DNA of 64,000 nucleotides from an uncultured Bacteroidales bacterium (GCA_934699135.1 CAKUVM010000005.1:18288-82287); one strand, 5' to 3'; numbered from the stretch's first letter, positions 16,976 to 26,588 are shown. Notes: generated by a model from the sequence alone, not told the origin. Made by a program: numbers and translations.

Positions 16976-17018
16976 CGCTCTCAAAAAAACGGAGACCGGA
17001 GACACAAGGCATTAAGAA

Positions 17019-18248
17019 ATGGCAAACACTAAGGAAGACAAGTGCTCCTTTTGCGGCCGCACCCGCAAGCAGGTCAACTTTCTCATAAGTGGCCTCACTG
17101 GCTTCATCTGCGAAAATTGCGTGGAGCAGGCCCACCAGATTGTGCAGGAGGCCCTGAAGCAGGCCGGCCACGCCGAGGTGGCCAAACTCAAGCTGCGCAA
17201 ACCGCAGGAGATAAAGGAGTATCTTGACGAGTACGTGATTGGCCAGGACGAGGCCAAGAAATACCTCTCCGTGGCCGTATATAACCACTACAAGAGGCTC
17301 ATGCACAATGATGACGCCGATGGCGTGGAGCTGGAGAAGTCAAACATCATCATGGTGGGAGACACCGGCACGGGCAAGACGCTCATGGCGCGCACCATAG
17401 CCAAGCTGCTCGACGTGCCCTTCACCATCGTAGACGCCACCGTGCTGACCGAGGCCGGATATGTGGGCGAGGACGTGGAGAGCATCCTCTCGCGCCTGCT
17501 CCAGGAGGCCGACTACGACGTCGCGAGGGCCGAGAGGGGCATCGTCTTCATTGACGAGATTGACAAGATCGCCCGCAAGGGAGATAACCCGTCGATCACC
17601 CGCGACGTGAGCGGCGAGGGCGTGCAGCAGGGCCTGCTCAAGCTGCTGGAGGGCTCGGTGGTCAGCGTGCCGCCACAGGGGGGGCGCAAGCACCCGGAGC
17701 AGAGGCTCATCGCCGTCAACACCCGAAACATCCTCTTCATTTGCGGAGGCGCGTTCGACGGCATCCGAAACAGGATCGCGCAGAGGCTCAACTCGCGTGT
17801 CGTGGGTTATAACTCTGACAAGGAGCGGGACAAGGTGGACTTCAACAACCTTATGCAATACATTGCGCCGCAAGACCTCAAGTCGTTTGGCCTCATCCCC
17901 GAGATCATCGGCCGCCTGCCCGTCTTGACGTCTCTGCAGCCGCTCGACCGCACTGCGCTGCGCCGCATCCTCACCGAGCCGAAAAACTCGTTGCTGAAGC
18001 AATATGCCAAGCTCTTCAAGCTTGACGGCGTAGACCTCAAGGTACCCGATGACGTCTTGGATTTCATTGTGGACAAGGCTGTTGAGTTCAAGATTGGAGC
18101 GCGCGGCCTCAGGGCCATTTGCGAGACCATCATGATGGACAAGATGTATTCCACACCCTCCACCGGAGTCTCCGAGCTGGTCATTGACCTAGACTATGCC
18201 AAGGAGCGCATCAGCCACCTGAGCGCGGCTCGCCTCAAAGAGGGATAG
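17019..18248 (+). CDS. clpX: ATP-dependent Clp protease ATP-binding subunit ClpX
   Basis: A 409-residue AAA+ unfoldase that recognises substrates and threads them into ClpP. The N-terminal zinc-binding domain has CSFC (C9, C12) and CENC (C31, C34). Walker A is GDTGTGKT (about residues 114-121), Walker B is GIVFIDEIDKIA, and the RKGDNPSITRDVSGEGVQQ segment holds the pore-2 and sensor region. The ClpP-binding loop of the IGF type is not an exact match; NRIAQRLNSRVVGYNSD occupies the region after GGAFDGI. Length and order are standard for ClpX. Confidence 0.97.
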   Translation: MANTKEDKCSFCGRTRKQVNFLISGLTGFICENCVEQAHQIVQEALKQAGHAEVAKLKLRKPQEIKEYLDEYVIGQDEAKKYLSVAVYNHYKRLMHNDDADGVELEKSNIIMVGDTGTGKTLMARTIAKLLDVPFTIVDATVLTEAGYVGEDVESILSRLLQEADYDVARAERGIVFIDEIDKIARKGDNPSITRDVSGEGVQQGLLKLLEGSVVSVPPQGGRKHPEQRLIAVNTRNILFICGGAFDGIRNRIAQRLNSRVVGYNSDKERDKVDFNNLMQYIAPQDLKSFGLIPEIIGRLPVLTSLQPLDRTALRRILTEPKNSLLKQYAKLFKLDGVDLKVPDDVLDFIVDKAVEFKIGARGLRAICETIMMDKMYSTPSTGVSELVIDLDYAKERISHLSAARLKEG

Positions 18249-18261
18249 CCCGGGACATAAC

Positions 18262-18343
18262 GCCAAAATGTCAGCCTGTGCCGCGCTGGTGCGCCTTTTT
18301 GTCACACAAACGGTGACGGCTGCAAAAATGGCATGATATTAGA
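18262..18343 (+). promoter_or_regulatory. Unusual regulatory region upstream of lon, possibly sigma-54-like
   Basis: Three related elements are seen: GCCAAAATGTCAG (18262-18274), TTTTTGTCACA (18296-18306; related on the opposite strand) and TGCAAAAATGGCA (18321-18333). GTCAC and GGTGAC flank a short spacer (18301-18316). The last element overlaps TGGCATGATATTAGA (18329-18343), which has the TGGCA half of a sigma-54 -24 box and a G at the -12 position but lacks TTGC. The region has no exact TAnnTTTG. The call as stress or sigma-54 control is tentative. Confidence 0.4.
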
Positions 18344-18359
18344 CACACGGGCAGAATCA

Positions 18360-18384
18360 CCCCCACCCCCACCACCACCACCAC
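18360..18384 (+). repeat. C-rich CCA microsatellite in the lon leader
   Basis: A run of cytosines broken by single A (CCCCACCCCC then repeated ACC) ends 8 nt before the lon ATG at 18392. It contains no G or T. It could vary in length by slippage and change translation initiation, but nothing here shows that it does. Confidence 0.8.
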
Positions 18385-18391
18385 ATTCAGA

Positions 18392-20875
18392 ATGAGCGAT
18401 AACAGCAAAAGCAAGAAGATAAAAAAGATGACTCCCGAAGACGAGCTCTGCGAGGCCATGGGCTCTCACGGGGCGTCTTTCGTCTTGGGCAAGCTGCCCC
18501 AGCGCACTTCGCTGCCCAAGGAGCTGCCGGTCATGGCGTTGCGCAACGCTGTCCTGTTCCCGGGCACGGTGCTGCCCATCTCGGTGGGCAGGCCCAAGTC
18601 CAAAGCCCTAATTGACCATGTGGGCCACTCGCACGGCGTCTTGGTGGCCGCCACTCAGAAAAATAAGGAGGATGAGGACCCGGGCATAGACGGACTGAAC
18701 AAGGTGGGCGTCACGGCGCGCATTGTCAAGGTCATAACCATGCCGGACAATACGCTAACGGTCATCTTGAGCGGCATTGAGAGGGTTGACCTGCTGGAGC
18801 AGACCGCCTCCGAGCCCTACCTCATGTCCACCATCAAGAGGTCTCGCGAGACCAGGGCGCCCGAGGCGCAGTCCGAGAGGCTGTCCGCGCTCGTCTGCAC
18901 CCTCAAAGACAAAGCCGCCGAGGTGTTCCGTCTCATGGACTCCGCCCCGGCCGAGGCCAGCGTGGCCATACGCAACATTGACGACAGCTCATTCCTCGTC
19001 AACTTCGTCTCCTCCAACCTCGATGTGCCCGTCAAGGACAAACTGCAGATCCTCAACAGCTCCAACATATACGCCAGGGCCGAGGCCCTGCTCTGCATCG
19101 TGGAGAGGCAGCTCCAGTTCCTCCAGCTCAAAGACGACATCCAGTCCAAGGCCCGTCAGGGCATAGACCGTCAGCAGCGCGAGTATATGCTCCACGAGAT
19201 GACCCGCACCATACAAGACGAGCTGGGAGACAACCCGCAAGACGCCCTCGTGGCCAAATATCGCAAAGAGGCCGAGGGCAAGGTGTGGCCCAAGGAGGCC
19301 AAGGAGGCCTTTGAGAAGGAACTGGACAAATTCTCGCGCCTCAACTCAAACTCCGCCGAATACGGCATCGTGCAGAACTATCTCGACGTGATGGTAAGCC
19401 TGCCGTGGGGCAAATATAGCAATGACAATCTCGACCTGGACAGGGCAGAGGAGGTGCTCAACTCGCGCCACTATGGACTGGAGAAGGTGAAGGAGAGAAT
19501 TTTGGAGCATCTGGCCGTGCTGAAGCTCAAGGGCGACCTCAAAAGCCCCATTCTCTGTCTCTACGGCCCCCCAGGCGTGGGCAAGACCTCGCTCGGCAAG
19601 AGCGTGGCCGAGGCCCTGGGCCGCAAGTATGTGCGGATGTCGCTCGGCGGGTTACATGACGAGGCCGAGATCCGCGGCCACAGGCGGACGTACATTGGCG
19701 CCATGCCCGGCCGAATCATTGAGGGCATCAAGAACGCCGGCACATCTAACCCGGTCTTCATACTTGATGAGATTGACAAGGTCAGCGCCGACTATCACGG
19801 CGACCCCGCGTCGGCCCTCCTGGAGGTCCTCGACCCGGAGCAAAACTCCACGTTCCACGACAATTTCCTAGACCTGGACTACGACCTATCCAAGGTCATG
19901 TTCATCGCCACAGCGAACAACGTGGGGGCAATCTCCGGCCCGCTGCTGGACAGGATGGAGCTCATCCCCGTAGACGGTTACCTGATGGAGGAGAAAGTGG
20001 AGATCGCCAAGCGCCACCTCCTGCCCAAGGAGAAAGAGGCGCATGGCCTCAAACCCGACGCGTTCTCCCTGAATGACGACGTCATCACCTACGTCATTGA
20101 CAAATACACCCGCGAGAGCGGCGTGCGCAACCTTGACAAGGTCTTGGCGCAAATATGCCGAAAAGTGGCGTTGCGCGTGGCCAAGGGGCAAGAGGCGGGG
20201 ACGACTGACATGACCAAGGACGAGGTCAAGAAACTGCTAGGCAACGAGAAGTATGACCGAGACACCTGGCATGACGACTTGCGCGCCGGCGTGGTGACGG
20301 GTCTGGCCTGGACGGCCGTGGGCGGCGAGATTCTCTTTGTTGAGTGCGCCGCCAGCAAAGGCAAGGGCAAAGTGACGCTCACGGGCAACCTTGGCGACGT
20401 GATGAAAGAGTCCGCCATCTTGGCCTTGGAGTATGTCCGCTCCAACGCCGGGCTCTTTGGCCTCGAGGGCGTCGATTTCGACAATATGAGCTTCCACATC
20501 CACGTGCCCGAGGGCGCTGTGCCAAAAGACGGGCCCTCGGCCGGCATCACCATGGTGACGGCCATCGTCTCGGCTCTCACGGGCAGGAGGGTCAAAAAAC
20601 GCGTGGCCATGACGGGCGAGATAACCCTCCGCGGCATGGTGCTGCCCGTGGGCGGGATAACGGAGAAGATCTTGGCCGCCAAGAGGGCGGGGATAACAGA
20701 CATTATCCTTTGCAAAGAGAACCGTAAGGACATAGAGGAGATCAAGAAAGAATATGTGGAGGGTCTCACGTTCCACTACGTCAAGCACATTCACGAGGTC
20801 ATAGAGGCGGCCTTGGAGGCCGCGCCGACCGACACCCCCGCGGTGGCCGGAGTTGAAGACCCGAAGAAAGATTAA
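18392..20875 (+). CDS. lon: ATP-dependent protease Lon
   Basis: An 827-residue AAA+ serine protease that removes damaged and regulatory proteins in the cytoplasm. The N-terminal LON substrate-binding domain begins near LPVMALRNAVLFPGTVLPISVGR. Walker A is GPPGVGKTS (from residue 391) and Walker B is NPVFILDEIDKV. The protease domain carries the catalytic dyad S716 (PKDGPSAGIT) and K759 (GGITEKILAAK). The first 40 residues are charged and lysine-rich. rsfS follows 15 nt downstream, suggesting co-transcription. The unusual upstream region is described separately. Confidence 0.97.
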   Translation: MSDNSKSKKIKKMTPEDELCEAMGSHGASFVLGKLPQRTSLPKELPVMALRNAVLFPGTVLPISVGRPKSKALIDHVGHSHGVLVAATQKNKEDEDPGIDGLNKVGVTARIVKVITMPDNTLTVILSGIERVDLLEQTASEPYLMSTIKRSRETRAPEAQSERLSALVCTLKDKAAEVFRLMDSAPAEASVAIRNIDDSSFLVNFVSSNLDVPVKDKLQILNSSNIYARAEALLCIVERQLQFLQLKDDIQSKARQGIDRQQREYMLHEMTRTIQDELGDNPQDALVAKYRKEAEGKVWPKEAKEAFEKELDKFSRLNSNSAEYGIVQNYLDVMVSLPWGKYSNDNLDLDRAEEVLNSRHYGLEKVKERILEHLAVLKLKGDLKSPILCLYGPPGVGKTSLGKSVAEALGRKYVRMSLGGLHDEAEIRGHRRTYIGAMPGRIIEGIKNAGTSNPVFILDEIDKVSADYHGDPASALLEVLDPEQNSTFHDNFLDLDYDLSKVMFIATANNVGAISGPLLDRMELIPVDGYLMEEKVEIAKRHLLPKEKEAHGLKPDAFSLNDDVITYVIDKYTRESGVRNLDKVLAQICRKVALRVAKGQEAGTTDMTKDEVKKLLGNEKYDRDTWHDDLRAGVVTGLAWTAVGGEILFVECAASKGKGKVTLTGNLGDVMKESAILALEYVRSNAGLFGLEGVDFDNMSFHIHVPEGAVPKDGPSAGITMVTAIVSALTGRRVKKRVAMTGEITLRGMVLPVGGITEKILAAKRAGITDIILCKENRKDIEEIKKEYVEGLTFHYVKHIHEVIEAALEAAPTDTPAVAGVEDPKKD

Positions 20876-20890
20876 GCAACAAAGACAAAA

Positions 20891-21256
20891 ATGGTAGAGA
20901 TAAAGAACGCCCTCGTCAACACTGTTGTGGAGGGCATGCGCGACAAGAAGGGGCACAACATCTGCGTTCTGGATCTGCGCGGCATAGACGGCGCCAGCGC
21001 CGACTTCTACGTCATTTGCGATGGCAGCTCAAACACACAGGTCGAGGCTATCGCAGACTCAATTGAGGACACCGTCCGCGAGACTCTGGGCGAGAAGCCG
21101 CTGCACTACGAGGGGCGCGCCAACGCCGAGTGGATTCTGATAGACTATCACGACGTGGTGGCCCACGTCTTCTTGCCCAGGCAGAGGGAGTTCTATAACC
21201 TTGAGGGCCTCTGGTCAGACGCCAAGCGAGACGACCTGCCCGATGACGGCGAATGA
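20891..21256 (+). CDS. rsfS: Ribosomal silencing factor RsfS
   Basis: A 121-residue protein of the RsfS/Iojap (DUF143) family. It binds ribosomal protein L14 (uL14) and blocks subunit joining during starvation. The family pattern is complete: VEGMRDKKGHNICVLDL, ADFYVICDGSSNTQVEAIADSI, the HYEGRANAEWILIDYHDVVAHVF core and FYNLEGLWSDA. It sits between lon and ftsH with gaps of 15 and 55 nt, all co-directional; the rsfS-ftsH order is common in Bacteroidetes. Confidence 0.95.
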   Translation: MVEIKNALVNTVVEGMRDKKGHNICVLDLRGIDGASADFYVICDGSSNTQVEAIADSIEDTVRETLGEKPLHYEGRANAEWILIDYHDVVAHVFLPRQREFYNLEGLWSDAKRDDLPDDGE

Positions 21257-21311
21257 GGCCCTCCCCTAAATAAAGAAACCAAAGCAAACCATCTTTTAAA
21301 CTCAAGACCCA

Positions 21312-23321
21312 ATGGCCGACACGAAAGGAAAAAAGGGCAAAAGCCCCATAGCCTTCAATCCCTACTGGATTTACGGCTTGGTGGCCGTGGCTCTCATTGT
21401 CATCAGCACCATGGGGCTAGGCAGCACGCCGCACAGCCTGTCTTACAGCCGCTTTGAGCAAGAGCTGCTGGGCAGGCAAGGCGTGGAGAAGATTGTGGTG
21501 GTCCGCAACGACCTGCAGGCTGAAGTGACCCTGGTGGCAGACTCTGTGGAAAACTACAAGAATCTCTTCATGTCCAACGCCCCCGTACCCGTCAAGGGAC
21601 CGCACTTTGTGGTGGATCTGCCGTCAATAGACAGTTTCGAGGCTAGCCGCAAAGCCGCTGAGAAAGCCACCAACAGGCCCATCCCGGTGTTCTATGAGCA
21701 GCGGAGCGATTTCTTGGGAGGAGCCATGATGTTCATCTGGCCGCTCCTCTTCTTCGGAATCCTCTATTTCTTCATGTTCAGGCGCATGGGCGGAGGCTCC
21801 AGCGTGTTCAACGTGGGCTCGTCAAAGGCCAAGGAGGTGGGCAAAGACACCACCGTGAACGTCACGTTCAAAGACGTGGCGGGGCTTGACGGGGCCAAGC
21901 AGGAGCTTGAAGAGATAGTGGAGTTCCTGCGCCATCCTGACAAATATACCGAGTTGGGCGGCAAGATTCCCAAGGGCGCGCTTCTCGTCGGCCCTCCTGG
22001 CACTGGCAAGACGCTCCTGGCCAAGGCCGTGGCGGGCGAGGCGGGGGTGCCTTTCTTCTCCATGTCAGGCTCCGACTTCGTTGAGATGTTTGTGGGCGTG
22101 GGCGCCAGCCGCGTGCGCGACCTCTTCAAGAAGGCCAAGGACCGCGCGCCAAGCATCATCTTCATTGACGAGATCGACGCCATTGGCCGCGCGCGTGGCC
22201 GAAACTCCGGCTACGGGTCAAACGAGGAGCGGGAGAACACCCTCAACCAGCTCCTGACGGAGATGGACGGTTTCGGCAGCAACACGGGCGTGATCATCCT
22301 CGCGGCCACCAACAGGGCCGAGATTCTTGACCGCGCGCTGCTGCGCGCAGGGCGCTTCGACCGCCAGATTCAGGTTGAGTTGCCAGACATTCACGAGCGC
22401 GAGGCCATATTCGACGTGCACCTTCGCCCGCTCAAGCTGGCCCCGGACTTCGACCGGTCTTTCCTCGCCAAGCTGACCCCGGGCTTCTCCGGGGCCGACA
22501 TAGCCAACGTGTGCAACGAGGCCGCGCTGACCGCCGCCCGCAAGGGCAAGAAATTTGTAGAAAAGCAAGACTTCCTAGATGCCGTAGACCGCATCGTGGG
22601 CGGTCTGGAACGTAAAAACAGCATCATGACCACCGAGGAGCGCAAGACCATAGCCTGCCACGAGGCCGGCCACGCCACGGTGAGCTGGCTGCTTGAGTTC
22701 GCTAATCCGCTCGTGAAGGTGACCATAGTGCCGCGCGGCAAGGCCTTGGGCGCGGCGTGGTATCAGCCAGAGGAAAGGCAGCTCACCACCAAGGCCCACC
22801 TCCTCGATGACATATGCTCAGTCCTTGGGGGGCGAGCCGCGGAAGACCTCACCTTTGGCCAAGTGGGCACGGGCGCGCTAAACGACCTGGAGAAAGCCAA
22901 CAAGCAGGCCTATGCCATGGTGACATATTACGGCATGAGCGACAAACTGCCCAATGTCTGCTACTACGACTCCACCGGCCAGCAAGACTACGCCCTCCGC
23001 GCCCCTTATTCTGAGGAGAGGGCCATGATAATTGACCAGGAAGTCTCCGCCATCATAGATCAGCAATATGAACGGGCAAAGGAGATCCTTCGCGAGAATG
23101 CCGATAAGCACCACCAACTGGCCGAGCTGCTGCTGGAGCGCGAGGTGATATTCACCGAAGACGTAGAGCGGATCTTCGGCCCGCGCCCATGGAAAAAACG
23201 CGAAGACGAATTGGCGGAGGAGAAGGCTTCTGCCAAAGAGGCCAAGCAGCAGGCCGACGCCAAACCGCAAGAGGGTGAGGCGGCTAAGCCTGCGGCCGCC
23301 GATGCGGGCAAGGAAGCTTGA
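21312..23321 (+). CDS. ftsH: ATP-dependent zinc metalloprotease FtsH
   Basis: A 669-residue inner-membrane AAA+ protease that degrades membrane proteins and unstable cytoplasmic regulators. Two N-terminal membrane segments flank a periplasmic domain (around residues 15-36 and 138-157, the latter MFIWPLLFFGILYFFMF). Walker A is GPPGTGKT (G227-T234), Walker B is SIIFIDEIDAIG, and the second-region-of-homology arginines are in LLRAGRFDRQ. The zinc site is HEAGH at H450-H454. The C-terminal tail is rich in A, E and K and low in complexity. A 12-bp hairpin follows the stop. Confidence 0.97.
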   Translation: MADTKGKKGKSPIAFNPYWIYGLVAVALIVISTMGLGSTPHSLSYSRFEQELLGRQGVEKIVVVRNDLQAEVTLVADSVENYKNLFMSNAPVPVKGPHFVVDLPSIDSFEASRKAAEKATNRPIPVFYEQRSDFLGGAMMFIWPLLFFGILYFFMFRRMGGGSSVFNVGSSKAKEVGKDTTVNVTFKDVAGLDGAKQELEEIVEFLRHPDKYTELGGKIPKGALLVGPPGTGKTLLAKAVAGEAGVPFFSMSGSDFVEMFVGVGASRVRDLFKKAKDRAPSIIFIDEIDAIGRARGRNSGYGSNEERENTLNQLLTEMDGFGSNTGVIILAATNRAEILDRALLRAGRFDRQIQVELPDIHEREAIFDVHLRPLKLAPDFDRSFLAKLTPGFSGADIANVCNEAALTAARKGKKFVEKQDFLDAVDRIVGGLERKNSIMTTEERKTIACHEAGHATVSWLLEFANPLVKVTIVPRGKALGAAWYQPEERQLTTKAHLLDDICSVLGGRAAEDLTFGQVGTGALNDLEKANKQAYAMVTYYGMSDKLPNVCYYDSTGQQDYALRAPYSEERAMIIDQEVSAIIDQQYERAKEILRENADKHHQLAELLLEREVIFTEDVERIFGPRPWKKREDELAEEKASAKEAKQQADAKPQEGEAAKPAAADAGKEA

Positions 23322-23347
23322 CCATGCGCCACGCCAAAGTGTCGCGA

Positions 23348-23397
23348 CGAGGCCGCGCCGCTCTGTCTTCAGGGGTGGCGCGGCCTCGCTGTGTTTC
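23348..23397 (+). terminator. Terminator after ftsH
   Basis: CGAGGCCGCGCC (23348-23359) pairs perfectly with GGCGCGGCCTCG (23377-23388), a 12-bp stem with a 17-nt loop, followed by CTGTGTTT. It closes the lon-rsfS-ftsH transcript. Confidence 0.78.
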
Positions 23398-23437
23398 ATA
23401 TGTCGCATTGCATATAAGGAGCATAATATAGGGAATT

Positions 23438-25756
23438 ATGAGAACAAGACTAGCGGCCATGGCCATAACGGCGGCTCTGGCCATGACGGCAGGCCCGTCG
23501 GCCTCCGTGGCGCAGATCGCCGGCAGGGAGACTTTTTCTGTCGGAAACAAGGCTTTTTTGCTCAATGGGAAACCGTTTGTGGTGAAAGCCGCCGAGCTGC
23601 ACTACCCGCGCATTCCTCGCCCCTATTGGCGGCATAGGATAAAAATGTGCAAGGCGTTAGGAATGAACACAATTTGCCTATACGTCTTTTGGAACGCGCA
23701 TGAGCGGCGCGAAGGCCAGTTCGATTTCTCCGGCAATTTGGACGTGGCCGAGTTTTGCCGCATAGCCAAGAGTGAGGGGATGTACGTAATCATCCGTCCC
23801 GGACCCTATGTGTGCGCCGAGTGGGAGATGGGCGGGTTGCCTTGGTGGCTGCTGAAAAAGAAAGACGTAAGGTTGCGTGAGCGAGACCCTTATTTCATGT
23901 CCAAGGTAGGGGCTTTTGAGCGTGAGGTGGGTCGTCAGTTGTCCGGGTTGACCATTCAAAACGGGGGGCCGATCATAATGGTGCAGGTGGAAAACGAATA
24001 TGGCTCCTATGGCCAAGACCGGGACTATGTCTCCGCCATCCGCGACACCATCCGCCGCGTGGGGTTCGATGGCGTGGAGTTGTTTCAGTGCGATTGGTCG
24101 TCAAACTTCACCCTCAACGGGTTGGATGACCTGACGTGGACCCTGAACTTTGGCACTGGGGCGGACATTGATGCCGAATTCCGTCCCCTCAAACTCTTGC
24201 GCCCCGATGCTCCGCTGATGTGCAGCGAATTTTGGAGCGGATGGTTTGACAAATGGGGCGCGCGCCATGAGACAAGGCCCGCGGCGGACATGACGGACGG
24301 CATTGACCAGATGCTGAGCCGCAACATCAGCTTCTCGCTATATATGACCCACGGCGGAACCAGCTTTGGCCATTGGGCGGGAGCCAATACGCCTGGCTTC
24401 CAGCCCGACGTGACAAGCTATGACTATGACGCGCCCATCAGTGAGCAAGGCCTCCCCACGCCAAAATTCTTTGCGCTGCGAGAAGTGATGGCCAAGCACA
24501 ACGGAGGTATGCCCCTGCCACCCGTCCCCAAACCTCCACTGCCCGCGATTGAGGCGGGAAACGTCTCTTTCAACACCTTCGCGCCACTAGGGGCGGGTGT
24601 GACGGACACGTTGCGCTCCTCCGCCCCCCTCACGTTTGAGGAGGCCGACATGGGGTGGGGCGTCATGGTCTACTCCACCGCTCTCCCTCCCATCGCAGTG
24701 CCTTCCACACTCACGGCGCTGGTTTATGACTATGCGCGCGTGTTCATTGACGACAGTCTTGTGGCCGTGATTGACCGCACGCAAGGGCAGGAGTCTGCCC
24801 AGCTGCCATCAGTCCCCCAAGGGGCCAGGCTCTCTCTGGTGGTTGAGGGCATGGGACGCGTCAACTTTGGCCGCGCCATAAAAGACCATAAGGGTTTGAC
24901 CGGCGCGGCCACCGTCTCTTACAACCTCGATGGGTGCCGCGTGTCGGTCGAACCGCGCGAATGGCTGTGCGCCACCATCCCGGACGACTACGCCAACGTG
25001 CGCCGCGCCGTGGAGTCTGGCGTGCCAATAAAGGGCCAGACAAAAGGGGCAGGATATTATCGCGGAACGCTCACCGTGCGCCGCATGGGCGACACGTTTC
25101 TTGACCTTGAGGCCTTTGGCAAGGGGCAGGCCTACGTCAATGGCCACCCGCTTGGCAGGTTTTGGAACATAGGCCCGCAGCAGACGCTCTACGTGCCCGG
25201 CTGTTGGCTTCATGAGGGAGAGAATGAGGTTGTGGTGCAAGACATTATTGGCCCCGCCGAGGCGGCCATGGCCACGTGCGGGAGGCGTCATGAGCTGGAC
25301 AAACTCAATCTGCGTCCCGTGGCCCAGGGGCAGGCTCCCGACCTCACGGGCCTGCCCCCCGCCCTGGAGGCAACGTTCGCCCCAGGTAATGGCTGGCAGA
25401 CTGTCACATTGCCAACGCCGGCGTCAGGTAGGTATGTTGCGCTAGTGTGCGCCGCCGCGCACGATGGCGGGGACGATGTGTCCGTGGCCGAGATGTGGCT
25501 GCGAGACGAAAGGGGAGAGCGTATCGCGAGAGACGACTGGCGGGTGGAATACGGGAGCAGCCACGTGGGCAACCACACGGCAGGCAAGGCCATAGACCTG
25601 CAAGAAAGCACATATTGGCAGACAAGCGGCAACTCCCCGCACGTGATGGTCATCAACATGCAGGCCGAGCGCCACATAACCGCGGTTGACTACTTGCCCC
25701 GCATGGAGGCGGGAGCCCCGGGAAGCGTGAGCGACTTCAAGATATATGTCTGGTAA
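23438..25756 (+). CDS. Glycoside hydrolase family 35 beta-galactosidase
   Basis: A 772-residue exported enzyme that removes terminal beta-linked galactose from plant or host glycans. A signal peptide without lipobox (MRTRLAAMAITAALAM, cleavage near VAQ) implies the periplasm or secretion. The GH35 barrel begins at HYPRIPRPYWRHRI; the acid/base is E187 in VQVENEYGSYG and the nucleophile E264 in MCSEFWSGWFD. Beta-sandwich domains follow, and the last ~130 residues resemble an F5/8 type C (discoidin-like) carbohydrate-binding module (GKAIDLQESTYWQTS). It is 22 nt before the next gene, on the same strand, and outside the SusCD locus, so it may act in a different pathway. Confidence 0.93.
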   Translation: MRTRLAAMAITAALAMTAGPSASVAQIAGRETFSVGNKAFLLNGKPFVVKAAELHYPRIPRPYWRHRIKMCKALGMNTICLYVFWNAHERREGQFDFSGNLDVAEFCRIAKSEGMYVIIRPGPYVCAEWEMGGLPWWLLKKKDVRLRERDPYFMSKVGAFEREVGRQLSGLTIQNGGPIIMVQVENEYGSYGQDRDYVSAIRDTIRRVGFDGVELFQCDWSSNFTLNGLDDLTWTLNFGTGADIDAEFRPLKLLRPDAPLMCSEFWSGWFDKWGARHETRPAADMTDGIDQMLSRNISFSLYMTHGGTSFGHWAGANTPGFQPDVTSYDYDAPISEQGLPTPKFFALREVMAKHNGGMPLPPVPKPPLPAIEAGNVSFNTFAPLGAGVTDTLRSSAPLTFEEADMGWGVMVYSTALPPIAVPSTLTALVYDYARVFIDDSLVAVIDRTQGQESAQLPSVPQGARLSLVVEGMGRVNFGRAIKDHKGLTGAATVSYNLDGCRVSVEPREWLCATIPDDYANVRRAVESGVPIKGQTKGAGYYRGTLTVRRMGDTFLDLEAFGKGQAYVNGHPLGRFWNIGPQQTLYVPGCWLHEGENEVVVQDIIGPAEAAMATCGRRHELDKLNLRPVAQGQAPDLTGLPPALEATFAPGNGWQTVTLPTPASGRYVALVCAAAHDGGDDVSVAEMWLRDERGERIARDDWRVEYGSSHVGNHTAGKAIDLQESTYWQTSGNSPHVMVINMQAERHITAVDYLPRMEAGAPGSVSDFKIYVW

Positions 25757-25778
25757 ACTAATCAGGTGGTGATGACAT

Positions 25779-26588
25779 ATGGACGCTCAAGAGAACTTGC
25801 CAGACGCCCGTGCCGACGGCTGTGAGGCGAAAAGCCTAGTGAGCCGATGCGTGGAGAAAGGCACGGGGCTATATGACGCCGCCATGCGCCGCCTGCTCTC
25901 CATAAGTTGGCTCCGAACTTATTACAGAGGGGCGGATGAGTTGCTAGACACGGCGCTGCGCTCCCGCCTGCGTCTGTCCCCCTCACAGCGCGAGGCCGCC
26001 TTGGCCACGTGCGTAAGGTCGGTGGTGGGAGCCAAAGAGGCGAGCCGGCTAGCCAGAGGGCTTACGCGGCGTCACGCCTTGCGCGCCATGGTGGTGACCA
26101 CGGTGTGCAGCTTGCCCCAAAATTGGGTCATGTGGCCACTCTTTGTGGTGGATATCGTGTTCTTCCAGAAAGAGGTCTTCCTGATGGCGCAGGAGCAGGA
26201 GATGATATACGGCCTCAAGACCGCCCGCGACTTTGACTACGCCGCGCTCGCCTCCGTGGCCGTCAAGATGGAGGGTACCATGCTGCGCCACAAGTTGGTT
26301 GGCTATGCCAAACGCATTGTGGGAAAGGCCGCGCGTATGGCCGTGGAGTGGGGCTCGGCGGCCTTCCGGGGTTCGCTGCGCACCATGCTGCGGCAGGGCG
26401 TGAAATGGGCTGGCGTGATGGCCACGAGGGAGGCTCTGGACTTCACAATAGACGCCGTCGTCGTCATCCTGACGTCGGTCTTGGCCGGCCTGGTGAGCTA
26501 TTCGCTCATGCTGCCTATGGGGCGCAGGCTGAGGCTTAAACTAGAGAGCGAGGCCGCTCGGGAAACGCTGGGAACGAGGAGAAAATAA
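25779..26588 (+). CDS. EcsC-like protein of unknown function
   Basis: A 269-residue protein with no signal peptide. The middle segment LPQNWVMWPLFVVDIVFFQKEVFLMAQEQEMIYG has the order of the EcsC family, in which a hydrophobic, aspartate-containing helix precedes an IYG-like motif. A second hydrophobic region lies near the C-terminus (DFTIDAVVVILTSVLAGLVSY), so the protein is probably membrane-associated. It starts 22 nt after the GH35 gene and is likely co-transcribed, but a functional link with galactoside use is not evident. The family call is tentative and based on pattern only. Confidence 0.6.
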   Translation: MDAQENLPDARADGCEAKSLVSRCVEKGTGLYDAAMRRLLSISWLRTYYRGADELLDTALRSRLRLSPSQREAALATCVRSVVGAKEASRLARGLTRRHALRAMVVTTVCSLPQNWVMWPLFVVDIVFFQKEVFLMAQEQEMIYGLKTARDFDYAALASVAVKMEGTMLRHKLVGYAKRIVGKAARMAVEWGSAAFRGSLRTMLRQGVKWAGVMATREALDFTIDAVVVILTSVLAGLVSYSLMLPMGRRLRLKLESEAARETLGTRRK

